Below the pieces are notes generated by a model. It was not told where the DNA came from, did no database searches, and saw nothing but the letters and a program-made list of their open reading frames with translations. A stretch of DNA of 64,000 bases from Pachyseris speciosa (lineage: Eukaryota; Cnidaria; Anthozoa; Scleractinia; Pachyseridae). The stretch covers positions 523,501 through 587,500 of the forward strand of contig JAEMWC010000235.1 of NCBI GenBank assembly GCA_016490735.1, read 5' to 3'. Numbering within the stretch: the stretch's first letter is position 1; every line of letters starts with the position of its first letter. Shown piece by piece: positions 36,787 to 47,300 of this stretch. The position numbers and the translations under genes are program-made.

Positions 36787-39700
36787 ATCACCATCGTCAT
36801 CGTCATCGTTATCATTATTGTCATCGTCATTGTCATCGTCATCGTCATCGTCATCATTATTGTCATCGTCATCGTCATCGTCGTCATCATCATTATCATC
36901 ATCGTCATTGTCATCATCATTATTTAGTATCATCATCGTCATCATCATCGTCTTCATCATCATTATTGTTATCATAATCATCATCATCGTCATGATCATC
37001 ACCATCGTCATCGTCATCATTATCATCATCATCACAATCATCATCATCATTACTGTCATCATCGTCATCGTCATCGTCATCATCAGCGTTATTATCTTAT
37101 CTTTTCTTCTTATCTTATATTATTGTCGTATTACCTTTATTCCCGTTGTTATGTCTCAGAGGGAGAGAACAGCCACCATCAACAACAACAACAACATCAT
37201 CATCATCATCATCGTCGTCGCCTTCGTCATTATCATCGACATCGTTGTCATCATAATCATCGCCACCATATTAAATATTTTTTGACCATTGTTTTATAAG
37301 CTTCGCCACAGTGAAAAAGATTGTGGTAGCTTGCACTGCACGTTTAAGCTAAAGTTGTTAATGTTTGATATCGTTTCGCAGACTAGCATGTCGATGTGCT
37401 CAGAAAAGTCAACAGCAGGGCTTTACCTACTTTGGTCTCCAAGAGTATGGGCGTTGCTTCAGCGGTGCGCATGCTGCATCCAGTTACAGTTCTTATGGTG
37501 GCTCAAACCGATGCTCCAATCAGCACTACTTAGAGTGTGATGACAACGCCTGGGGGGAGTGTGTGGGAAAGTCTAAGGAAGTGAACTACGTGTATGAAAT
37601 TAGAGAAGGTATTGGGCAGTTCTGCCATGCTTTTCTCTCATAAACAACTCGTTATCATGTTAACTATGTACATTGAAGTCGCAGGGACTCTATCTTTTAG
37701 AAAGTACAGAATCCTTTCTTGTTTTGGTAGTTTCCAGGACTGTGCAGCATTTGAACTTTCTTGTCTGATCGACTGACATCTTTTTTTAGCAAACATCCGT
37801 TTATAACACGGTTTGTGTGGAGGCGGGTATTGATTTCAATAACAAAAGGAAGAAATTATGATAACCTTTTGAAGCTGTTCTTTAGTTGCATTGTCCTTAA
37901 ACTTGAAAGAATCCGATTGAGGCCTGTAACTACTGCAGTCTTAAAAACTACAACTTAAAAATTACGATACAGTGATGCTGTGGATCCGCGAAAGCTTGGA
38001 TTGTAATTTTTAACTTTTAAGACAGTAGCTACAGGCCTCAATCGGATTCTTTCAAGTTGGAAGAAATTATATTTCTGTTATACCCTCTCGTTTTAATTTC
38101 CTTAGTGGAGGTGTGGGTGGAAGTCCAAAGTCCAACTTCATGACTGGAAGTTAAGTATGGTGGCCTATAGCTATCACTCGACATTTGCCAGAGATTTTAC
38201 AAAAAAACTTCAACAATGAACAGATATTTCAATGAAAACGTAAAACAAAAGATAAGTAATACTTAAATAAAACGTTTATTCATTGATAATCAAAAATAAA
38301 ATGAAATAAAAAGAAACTTAAATGAAAGTGAAATGAAAACAGCACCCAAAAGCAAAGAAAAATGCAATGAAAAGAAAAACAAAAGTAAAATGAAATTTTG
38401 CATGAGCCCAGGGCTATCACACCAAGAAAAAAAAATTTAAAAAAGTAAAATGAAATTTTGCACGAGCCTATGGCTATCATAGTATACCAGGATGCTTTGC
38501 ACGTTGAAAGAACTAACGGTGTCCTTCTTCTTTCTTTGTCCTTCGATTCTTTCTACTTTCATTTCCGCCTTGACATTTCTCCACTCGGCCGCCATTTTGC
38601 TTGTTGTACTGCCGGCGTGGAGTTCTCATCGTACAAAGCATCCTGGTATACTATGATAGCCATAGGCTCGTGCAAAATTTCATTTTACTTTTGTTTTTAT
38701 GTTTTTCTTGGTCTGATAGCCCTAGGCTCATGCAAAATTTTACTTTTGTTTTTGTTTTGTTTTTATTTTTTTTCACCTTGGTGTGATAGCCCTAGGCTTA
38801 TGCAAATTTCATTTTACTTTTGTTTTCAATTTTTTTTTATCGTGGTGTGATAGCCCTTGGCTTATGCAAATTTCATTTTACTTTTGTTTTCAATTTTTTT
38901 TATCTTGGTGTGATAGCCCTTGGCTTATGCAAATTTCATTTTACTTTTGTTTTCAATTTTTTTTTATCGTGGTGTGATAGCCCTTGGCTTATGCAAATTT
39001 CATTTTACTTTTGTTTTCAATTTTTTTATCGTGGTGTGATAGCCCTTGGCTTATGCAAATTTCATTTTACTTTTGTTTTCAATTTTTTTTTATCGTGGTG
39101 TGATAGCCCTTGGCTTATGCAAATTTCATTTTACTTTTGTTTTCAATTTTTTTTATCGTGGTGTGATAGCCCTAGGCTTATGCAAATTTCATTTTATTTT
39201 TGTTTTCAATTTTTTTTATCGTGGTGTGATAGCCCTAGGCTTATGCAAATTTCATTTTACTTTTGTTTTCAATTTTTTTTATCGTGGTGTGATAGCCTTA
39301 GCCTTATGCAAATTTCATTTTACTTTTGTTTTCAATTTTTTTTTATCGTGGGTGATAGCCTTAGGCTTATGCAAATTTCATTTTACTTTTGTTTTCAATT
39401 TTTTTTATCGTGGTGTGATAGCCTTAGGCTTATGCAAATTTCATTTTACTTTTGTTTTCAATTTTTTTATCGTGGTGTGATAGCCCTAGGCTTATACAAA
39501 TTTCATTTTACTTTTGTTTTCAATTTTTTTTCTTGGTGTGATAGCCTTAGGCTCATGCCAAATTTAATTTTACTTTTGTTTTTCTTTTCGTTGCATTTTT
39601 CTTTGCTTTTGGGTGCTGTTTTCATTTCACTTTCATTTAAGTTTCTTTTTATTTCATTTTATTTTTGATTATCAACGAATAAACGTTTTATTTAAGTATT

Positions 39701-39930
39701 ACTTATCTTTTGTTTTACGTTTTCATTGAAATATCTGTTCATTGTAGAAGTTCTTTTGTAAAATCTTTGGCAAATGTCGAGTGATAACTACAGGCCACCA
39801 TAGTTAAGTTATTGATATTTTTTATTTTTATTTTTTCATTGTTTTATTTTGTGCAGCTGGAAGTGGTGATGGAGAAATGGGCTATGGAAATGCTTATGAT
39901 CAAATGGGTGATGAGACAAAACAAAGATAG
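34272..39930 (+). CDS. Small secreted cysteine-rich protein, paralog 1 (206 aa, 5 exons)
   Basis: Exons 34272-34347, 35639-35695, 36236-36422, 37382-37608 and 39857-39930 join in frame (621 bases) with phases 1, 1, 2, 1 and stop TAG at 39928. Exon 1 is a signal peptide (MQVVMTCLLLLIFSNGSKG). Exon 2 is a short acidic linker. Exon 3 has CNINYVKVGCYKDKKHKP ... WTDYSTYLKG. Exon 4 has LACRCAQKSQQQGFTYFGLQ, EYGRCFSG and ECVGKSKEVNYVYE. Exon 5 is a Gly-rich tail. Residue order (GCY-D ... W-x2-Y-L ... C-x-CA ... G-[YF]-x2-FGLQ) resembles a divergent WSC-like fold, but this is an inference. Likely extracellular; function unknown. Two paralogs follow downstream. Introns contain a microsatellite and a foldback element. 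Confidence 0.88.
34438..34816. repeat. Foldback element with ACGCAAGT subrepeats (degenerate left end)
   Basis: The right end is gtttggccagggctta. The interior carries many copies of words like cgcaagtcaacgcaagtgca and their complements, plus gggtggccaaa. The left end is poorly conserved. In intron 1 of paralog 1. Confidence 0.7.
35036..35351. repeat. Foldback element with ACGCAAGT subrepeats
   Basis: Inverted ends taaagccttggccaaacg and gtttggctagggccttag; interior of cgcaagtagacgcaagtt-type words in both orientations. Related in its ends to 25773-26425 but with a different subrepeat. Confidence 0.8.
36536..37275. repeat. Imperfect (TCA/TCG)n microsatellite
   Basis: About 700 bases of cat/cgt triplets with interruptions, inside intron 3 of paralog 1. 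It yields open frames on both strands (poly-Ser, poly-Asp, Met/Thr, His/Arg) that are artefacts of the repeat. Confidence 0.97.
37901..38058. repeat. Palindromic repeat
   Basis: cttgaaagaatccgattgag with gcctgtaactactgcagtct at left is mirrored by agacagtagctacaggcctc and aatcggattctttcaag at right. Confidence 0.85.
38458..38690. repeat. Palindrome nested in the foldback
   Basis: Arm gcacgagcctatggctatca followed by tagtataccaggatgctttg; its reverse complement is at 38635-38678. The centre contains a gccgccattttg motif. Confidence 0.85.
38700..39585. repeat. Minisatellite, unit about 62-64 bp, about 13-14 copies
   Basis: Each unit has ggtgtgatagccc[ta]tggctt, atgcaaatttcattttactt and ttgttttcaattttttt. 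Variation is mainly in the T run. The period of about 21 codons keeps one frame open for 282 codons (38820-39668), which is not a gene. Confidence 0.95.
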
Positions 39931-40121
39931 GGAAACAAGTTATCAGACGTTTTTGTCCGTTTTGTAAAAAAAATCGTTTCTCTAAGTATTGCAATTCATA
40001 TTTGTTAAATTGTGTTTTCCAGCCGTTGTTTACCGTTCATTTTTGAATTATCTCTGTAGTTAAGGAAGTAATGCTATTGCAGTTAAGCGAAACCTATATG
40101 TGTTTTTTTGGTTAAATAAGC

Positions 40122-40127
40122 AATAAA
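40122..40127 (+). terminator. Polyadenylation signal of paralog 1
   Basis: AATAAA about 190 bases after the stop codon at 39930. Confidence 0.7.
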
Positions 40128-40130
40128 ATT

Positions 40131-41400
40131 TTATTCACCTGTATTTTTGAAGTGTTGCCGTGGTGCATTGTGAATGTTACATATTAACCAAGGCAGGCTG
40201 GAACCAAAACTCGCCACCCTTTCTTCGCCAAGTGTCGAACCCGACCAACTCCCTTGAAAATCGTTAGGATAAGATAGAGATGTTGGGAGGCTGAGGGCTT
40301 TTATAGTTCGGTTTTCTTAGAGTCACACTGAACTCTCATGCACATAGTTCTTGCTATTTATTTGTGATTTATTCTCATGGGACTAGTCCCAGTCTCTCAC
40401 TTAACAGGGCACAAAACATTATGTATATTTACTGATGTCTCAGGCGAATCATTTCGTGAGTCATCTTGACGATTTTACGCAAAAAAAAAAAATGTTCGCA
40501 ACGTTATCTTCACTAAGCCAACCATGCCACGCGTATATATCCCTAGTCACGCGTAAAGAATGTAACTTTTGTCAATACAAGGCTGTTCTTTATTGCTCTG
40601 AAGAAAGTTTTAATTTTTATTTGTTGGCTCTTTACTCTGGCACCGCGCAGGGGGAGGGGCTGGGGAGGCTTTAGCCCCCCTCCCCTCCTTCCCCACTTTT
40701 CAACAGTACAATGTTTTGAGGGCAATCGTATGTTGCGTTGAGTTTTGTGGATACGTTAGTAATTGCCAGTTATGATTAGTTAAGCGAAATGGTAATTAGA
40801 TTCTTGTTTTGAGACACCGCTTTTTGTTGCTGAAAGTATATTTTTCGCCACACAACGCATTTCTAGCCATTTCAGAGGACTTTAATTTTAAAATTTTCCG
40901 GGGAAGCATGTCCCCGGTCCCCCGAGTTGACTCACGCTAACGCGTTCGCCCCCACCCCGCCCCACTGGCAAAGTTGCTGCGCGGGCCCTGTTACTGCCAA
41001 AGAAGTGACGGCTTTCGACCAGAAACTGTAAACGAGATCGCCATGTTGGCTCGGAAAGAATCTGTTTTGTGGTGTGATGCAAAATAATTCGTATGACAAC
41101 TGTACCATTTGGATGGGATTAGGCCATTAACCTACATCGCTGGATTTATCACCCCCTGTGGATATGCGCTCAGAGTTCCTCCGCAAACAACTAAGAAACA
41201 TTACATATTTTATTTGGTTTTTAAATAATATTTTTATTTTTATATTATACTCTTTATACTTTATTTTGTGTCTCCAAATTAGTATGGGATTTTTTCCCAG
41301 GCTATGTGGCATTGACACGTTAATTAAGTTTCTCATCTTTCTATCTACCTACCATGATGCTTTTTGGAGTAGTCTACATACTACTGTGTGTGAATGATAT
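40131..41400. other. Intergenic stretch, nothing recognised
   Basis: Contains a G-rich/C-rich palindrome near 40650-40690 (ggaggggctggggagg ... cccctcccctccttcccc). No credible coding frame. Confidence 0.5.
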
Positions 41401-41404
41401 ATGA

Positions 41405-42035
41405 AATAATTCATACATGAACAAATAATTCATACGTGAACTGAACTTTTTTCAGGCTTCTTTTCGCAATTGCATAAATTGCGTTCACAACTGCGAGGAT
41501 CACTCTTCATTTGATTTCATTTCCGCAGTTCATGTATGAATTATTTCATATATCATTCACACTCATTTCTTTCACGGGAACATATGAACCCACAATTGAC
41601 CTGCTCCCAACGTTAGTGGCTTCATTGCTCAGTTGGTTAGAGCATCGCACCGGTAATCGCGAGGTCACGGGTTCAAACCCCGTTGAAGTCCTGAATTTTT
41701 TTCAGGCTTCTTTTCGCAATTGCATAAATTGCGTTCACAACTGCAAGGATCATTCTTCATTTGATTTCATTTCCGCATTTCATGTATGAATTATTTCATA
41801 TATCATTCACACTCATTTCTTTCACGGGAACATATGAACCCACAATTGACCTGCTCCCAACGTCAGTGGCTTCATTACTCAGTTGGTTAGAGCATCGCAC
41901 CGGTAATCGTGAGGTCACGAGTTCAAACCCCGTTGATGTCCTGAATTTTTTTTCAGGCTTCTTTTCGCAATTACGTAAATTGCGTTCACAACTGCAAGGA
42001 TCATTCTTCATTTGATTTCTTCATTTGATACTACT
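41405..42035 (+). mobile_element. tRNA-derived SINE, tandem partial copies
   Basis: Two heads at about 41627-41695 and 41877-41945 (A box tgctcagttggttagagc, B box gggttcaaacccc / gagttcaaacccc), with the same tail (caggcttcttttcgcaatt ... cttcatttgatttc) repeated three times about 250 bases apart. The first unit lacks its head. The first head can almost form a tRNA cloverleaf, but it is tied to a repeated body, so it is called a SINE. Confidence 0.8.
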
Positions 42036-44357
42036 GTGTGCTAGTTATGAGAATATTACGAAAACGACCTTTTTCATTGGCAAACAAATGAAACTCATTT
42101 TCACCTCATTTGACAGCGGTGAAACCAGTGTTTGTGCTAGAAAATATAGTCAAAGTGTAAATTTTCCAAATATAAAGCGATTGCCAAAATCATTCAATTA
42201 AATATAAAGGTTTCAATAGGCTAACTCGTAGACTGCAATCAACCGGACCTTTATGCTAAACCGTGATCCGAGAAAGAACAGGGAACTCAGTCGTTAGGAA
42301 CTTTCAGGGTTTAATCTTTCATTAAGCGGCGTTGCGGTAATAATAACATTCTATGCATGCCATTAAAGATTTCGAAATTATTAGATCAAGTTTTATTTGA
42401 CCCTGGTTAGTAAATCTAACATGAAGGTAGAAAAAGTTTTTCTTGGAAAGTGAAAATACTTGAAACTTCATCTTCCACTCAGACATACAGTAAACATGGT
42501 TCACCAAGGATTATTTGTAAAAATTTAAAATTGTTATCTTAAAATTCCATTTATCTCTCTGGTCTTTTAGAATAACAAATTGAAGTGCTCCCAATCATTG
42601 ATAGTTTTATTATTGTGGGCTTTGTTTATTGGTCAACCCACTCTTTTTTTACGTAACAAATCGCTATTTAAGTAAGAATAAACCCAACTACGCTCTTAAA
42701 ATATACCTCTTTTCCCCAAAAAAGAAATAAATTAATTTTAAAATCGGAAAAGATTTTTATAAACAATATTTCCATTCTGCGCTATACTAATAACATGTTT
42801 ATTGAACAATTGACATGGCTTTCAAACCTATTTTGTATGGTGTTTTTGCATTAAAAAAGTCCAGAGATTGGATTCACAAGGCTCTCTTAAATTCCCCTGA
42901 ATCCCCGAACCCCACCACCAAAATGTTTATAAACAACAAAACTTTGTGGTTACCTGAAACATCACGAACACATCCTCCCATGATCAGCTGGTCAGATTTA
43001 AACGAAGACAGGGCTGCAGGTCACAACTGTTTTTACAGTTTTTTAAATTAGATTTTCCTCATTGGTTCGGAAGCCAATGAAAGGGACTATTTTTTGCTCA
43101 CGTGTTTCAATAGAACACAACAAAACAAAGAGAGAAATAAACAGAAGCAATTATAACTTAAGACAAAAAGGGTGTTACAAGGAATAAGTTAATTTTTGGG
43201 CTCGTAACTGGCTAACATCCCGTTACTCGCTATAATTTGAAAGAACCGCATACATCCGCCAAGGTAAGTACCCTAACATAAGCTGTGTTACGCCAGCAGT
43301 TTATGATTCCTCGCTTCATTTTAACTTGGTACAGGTTTAATGGAAATCTGTGAATCATATGTTTTCCCAGCTCATTTCGTTTATTCTCAACGTCGTAAAT
43401 GCAGTCTTTTATAACTTTTAGGTGTGCTAAAATCATTAAATTATTTCTAACGTCGAAAAGAGCCTGGAGACTATATACAGGGGCGTAAATTCCTTTTCAT
43501 GTAAAGTTGAAGCTCGGAGACGAATAAAAGGCAAAGAGTTGAAAAAATGGCAAAGGGTCAAAAATGGCCGCAATACCATAGAACCTGATGCTCTCTTTTG
43601 GATCGTTGCTGTAAACTGCTTTAAAGAGAGAAATCTTGCAAATTCAGTACCTATGGTTTGTTGTAATCTGAAACGCTGGTACTCGAGTGCACTAAGCACC
43701 CTCAAAGAAGGCTCTACGGTAGTCAACCGTTAAATATGAATTTTGTCACTGACATATTTATATTTTATTTTTGAGCACGGGTTTAACTCGCTGATGCTTC
43801 TATGATTCTTTCATATTGGAGTATATATTATAAACCCATTTCATCTTGTTAATCATGGTCAAAATGACTGAGATTAACCCTCCTAGAATGTAGCACTGTC
43901 GCTTCAACTATCGATTATTACGATTATCCCTCTCTTTCTGCAAACCAATCAATTTAAAACTGATTTATTGTTGTTTAATTTTCTGAGATTTAGGTCAACA
44001 AAGGAAAATAAAATCATGAAACTGTTCCTGATTACAAGACAACTAGCCTCACTGACTTCTCATTTGGTGCCAATTTTATATTTTACGATTGTTTAGTTTT
44101 AGCTTCACGCAATGAAGACTGGTTTTCGTCGTCTTTAGTCAATGCTTCTCGATCTCTTCCTGAGTCTGTCTTAACGACGAATAATAATACAAATAAATAT
44201 TCAATAAAAGAATGCTTTTACAGCCGATATTTTCTTTGATTGCAAGACCTTTTAAGCAAATTTCAATACTCACTAATTTCTTCAATATAAATAATCTAAA
44301 AAGATTTTCTTTCAGGCTTTCATTTCGCATTGCTAACTTATGTTTCTCAGGAAAACC
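42036..44357. other. Intergenic stretch, nothing recognised
   Basis: Frames at 42815-43051 (+) and 43436-43726 (-) have no recognised motif or splice context. Confidence 0.4.
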
Positions 44358-47300
44358 ATGAATCTGTTGCTATCAAGTCAGTGCTTTGTCCTTTTGACAA
44401 TTGCATTTGTCCAATCGTCGGTTTTGGAAGGTAATCACAAAACTGTTTGTTATCCTTTATTATCCTGTGTAATATTGTTGCAGCTGCGGCGACATGCAAT
44501 GTTGGCTGGCTCCGGGACCACAGTCGAATCAGGGAACGATTTTCGTTTTCACTTAACGATCAATGTCAAGTTTTCTGAAATTCAGAATTAAAGTATCAGT
44601 GCAGCAGATTTCAAGGAAAAATAATGTAACATTTGAGAAGAATTCTAGCGTCAGGTTAAAATTAACAAATCCATGTTGTTTCAGTACGAATAACTGTTGC
44701 TTCTCAGTATTTTGTGGTTTGCCAGTCAGCCTGAGAAAGGAAAACGAAAATGCAACTCGTGTACTTATAGCGAAATATTGTCTAATTAGTCCCACAAACC
44801 TAAATTAAGCTTAACAGCACTAGCCTATTTGTGTTTATACAAACGCAACCGTTGATAGAACGATTCCTATATACCTGTCTACACACCTTATCAGTATATT
44901 ATTTATAGGCCTCAGTGTAAAATCATCTTTCATTGTTTGTTGCACCAGTCACAGCAAGTTACTAATTCATTATGAACGTTCAGATTTCAGGAATGGCGCA
45001 GAATTTGAGCGGTTATATCGCTCATTTATAGAGGAAGGTTAGTAAAAATAAAAAAAGTGTTTGAATTAAACTTATCTTAATGCTACCATGACGAACCATC
45101 TTCGATCTTCCCCCGGAGGGAGGGGGGACTCTAACCCCTCAAAAATCGGCACGAAATAGCATCATTATATCACCATTACTTTTAATTTCTTAGTTCCCTC
45201 AGACCCTTTCCAATTGTGCCCTTCGGTGAGAAGTTTTATCTGACTTAGCTCTGAGACAAAAAAATCAACGCTTAAGCTGCAGTTGCTTCCAAATGTAGGT
45301 CATCTAAACAGCTGCGTTTGCTGTGCCAAACATAACCCACCGGAAACACCAAAATATATGAAATGTGTTTTTCAACTTTTAGATTAGCTATTTTTTATGG
45401 CATGGGATAAGAATAGTGACTATGAATTTATGAAATTCATATATTTGAACCGTGCGCGTCGATGAAAGAATGAAGATGTGAATGGTCGTTGCCGGTATAT
45501 GAACACTGCCGTAAGCAGTAGTCAAAATAAAACCAGAGTAAAACATAACTGCGACGATCACTCATATCCTGCAGTCTAAATGCAAGATTTTCATTAATTT
45601 ATCACTCACTGGTTTATTACCAACCAACATTTGAAGCGACCAGCTACCACTGAGTTGGTGCGTGTTAGCTCAGTTGGTAGAGTACTGCACCGGTATCATA
45701 CACCTTATTCCAAAATGGCGGCCACTCGGAATGATCTGGGGAGAGCAGCACGGAAACGAGGCATCGAGGGCCGGCGTGAAAATCTTGCGGTGTTTACATA
45801 TGGTAATCGTGAGCGATCATGCTTCAAAATTGCTCTATTCCATTCTGTCCTAAGAAAATTTATGTGGAAAAATGGTGTGAAAATCTCTTATCAGAAGTTT
45901 CCAGAAGACCGACGTGTAGTGTGTTCAAGCCGAATGGATTGTTGCCATACGAAGGGATCTTGGATTAACTTTAAGTGACGAAACACTCGATCAAGGGTAT
46001 GTTTGCGCCACTTCAAGTCTTCGGGTTATATTTATTCGTTTGCTGGTCGCGAGAAAACTTTGAAAACTACTGCTGTGCCATCCGCTTTTTTCGCTCGTAA
46101 AACGAAAAGCACCAGAGCATAGTAGTCACATCAAACGAAAAAGACTGAGGCAAACCTCAGCAACTCCTGACCTACTGTCATCAACCAAGACATCGTGATT
46201 CAGATATTTCTCCTGGTAGAGATTCTAGGGAGCTATAAAACGACTGTGAGAAAGCTATCCATGATCTGGACTGTGAGAAAGCCGAGCTTACTGAAAAACT
46301 CCGACAATTCGAGGCGGATATTTCCAAGATTTACAATGGAAAATATTTATTCTGGATTTCCCAATAGAGACATTTTCAAGAGTATAATCCAGTATTTAAA
46401 TCCAGTAAAAGAAGGTGAAAACATTAATTATTGGCATTCACCTTCTCATAATGTAGCAAATATGAATTAGAGAATTGATGAAGATGCCCCTGAACAAGGA
46501 AGACCAAGGCAATAAGCCTGGATTAATTTTGTTTCTAAAGGTCAGCATCATTTCAGTATGACCCTCAAGGGCAAAGATCAATGACCACATGCCTGCTGAT
46601 TTTAAAGATAAATATCCTTCTACCAGGGTCATAATTGACTGCAGTGAGCTCTGCTGTCAAATGCTTGAGAGTCTTTGTGTAAACAATGATCTTTTTATAG
46701 CTCGTATAAAAACCAGCATACCAATCTGAAGGAGCTGATAGGAATCTCACCTGGGGGTGCCAAAACATTTATTAGTCAACTTTCCATGGGGCACTTTTTA
46801 TTGGAACCAAAGGTCAAATGACCTCTGAGGAAGTTGTGCAAACACAACAAATTGTCTCCCTTCAAATCCACATGGAGTGTGTGAACAACAAGACAAAAAT
46901 CTTCCACATATGGGACAGTCTAGTGCATTTACTCTGTTTAGTGTTGTCAGTCAAATGTGATGTGTTTGTAAGCATAAGCACATAACTCGCGTACAGGCAA
47001 CATGACCATTTATTTTCAGTTTGCTGACTATTTTGAACTATTATTTCTGATTTTCTGAACTACATTTCCGAGTAAAAAAACTTAATTTAAATCACCTTTT
47101 TAGCCTTCCAAGCAAATAAAATTTTGGTTAAGTTAATCCCAGGTAAATATTTTTTCTACATGTTTGTAGTGTTGTAGTCAGCTTCCCTGGGCCCAGTTGC
47201 TCGAAGCATGGTTAGCGCTAACCCGGGTTAAATACCATCTTATGACAACTGAACTTACAGGCTTTAATACATCTTAATCAATGATTAGCGCTAACCTCAG

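Larger units (their letters stand above)
38156..39812. mobile_element. Large foldback element containing a 63-bp minisatellite
   Basis: Arms of roughly 270 bases pair (tatggtggcctatagctatc ... at left, gataactacaggccaccata at right), flanked by the six-base direct repeat gttaag on each side. Between the arms are a nested palindrome (about 38458-38690) and a tandem array. It lies in the last intron of paralog 1 and carries no transposase. Confidence 0.85.

Noticed and set aside
36377..37285. 302-codon poly-Ser frame and 207-codon poly-Asp/Met frame on the other strand
   Set aside because: Pure products of a CAT/CGT microsatellite in an intron; no start context, domain or splice support.
38700..39585. 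Possible CRISPR-like array
   Set aside because: The repeats are head-to-tail with no unique spacers, in a eukaryotic intron.
38820..39668. 282-codon repetitive frame (FNFFLSWCDS-type units)
   Set aside because: Created by a 63-bp minisatellite whose unit is close to 21 codons; parallel frames are open too.
45631..45978. 115-codon ORF with THAP-like start as a host THAP gene
   Set aside because: Lies within the terminal inverted repeat and body of a DNA transposon and is frameshifted in the zinc finger.
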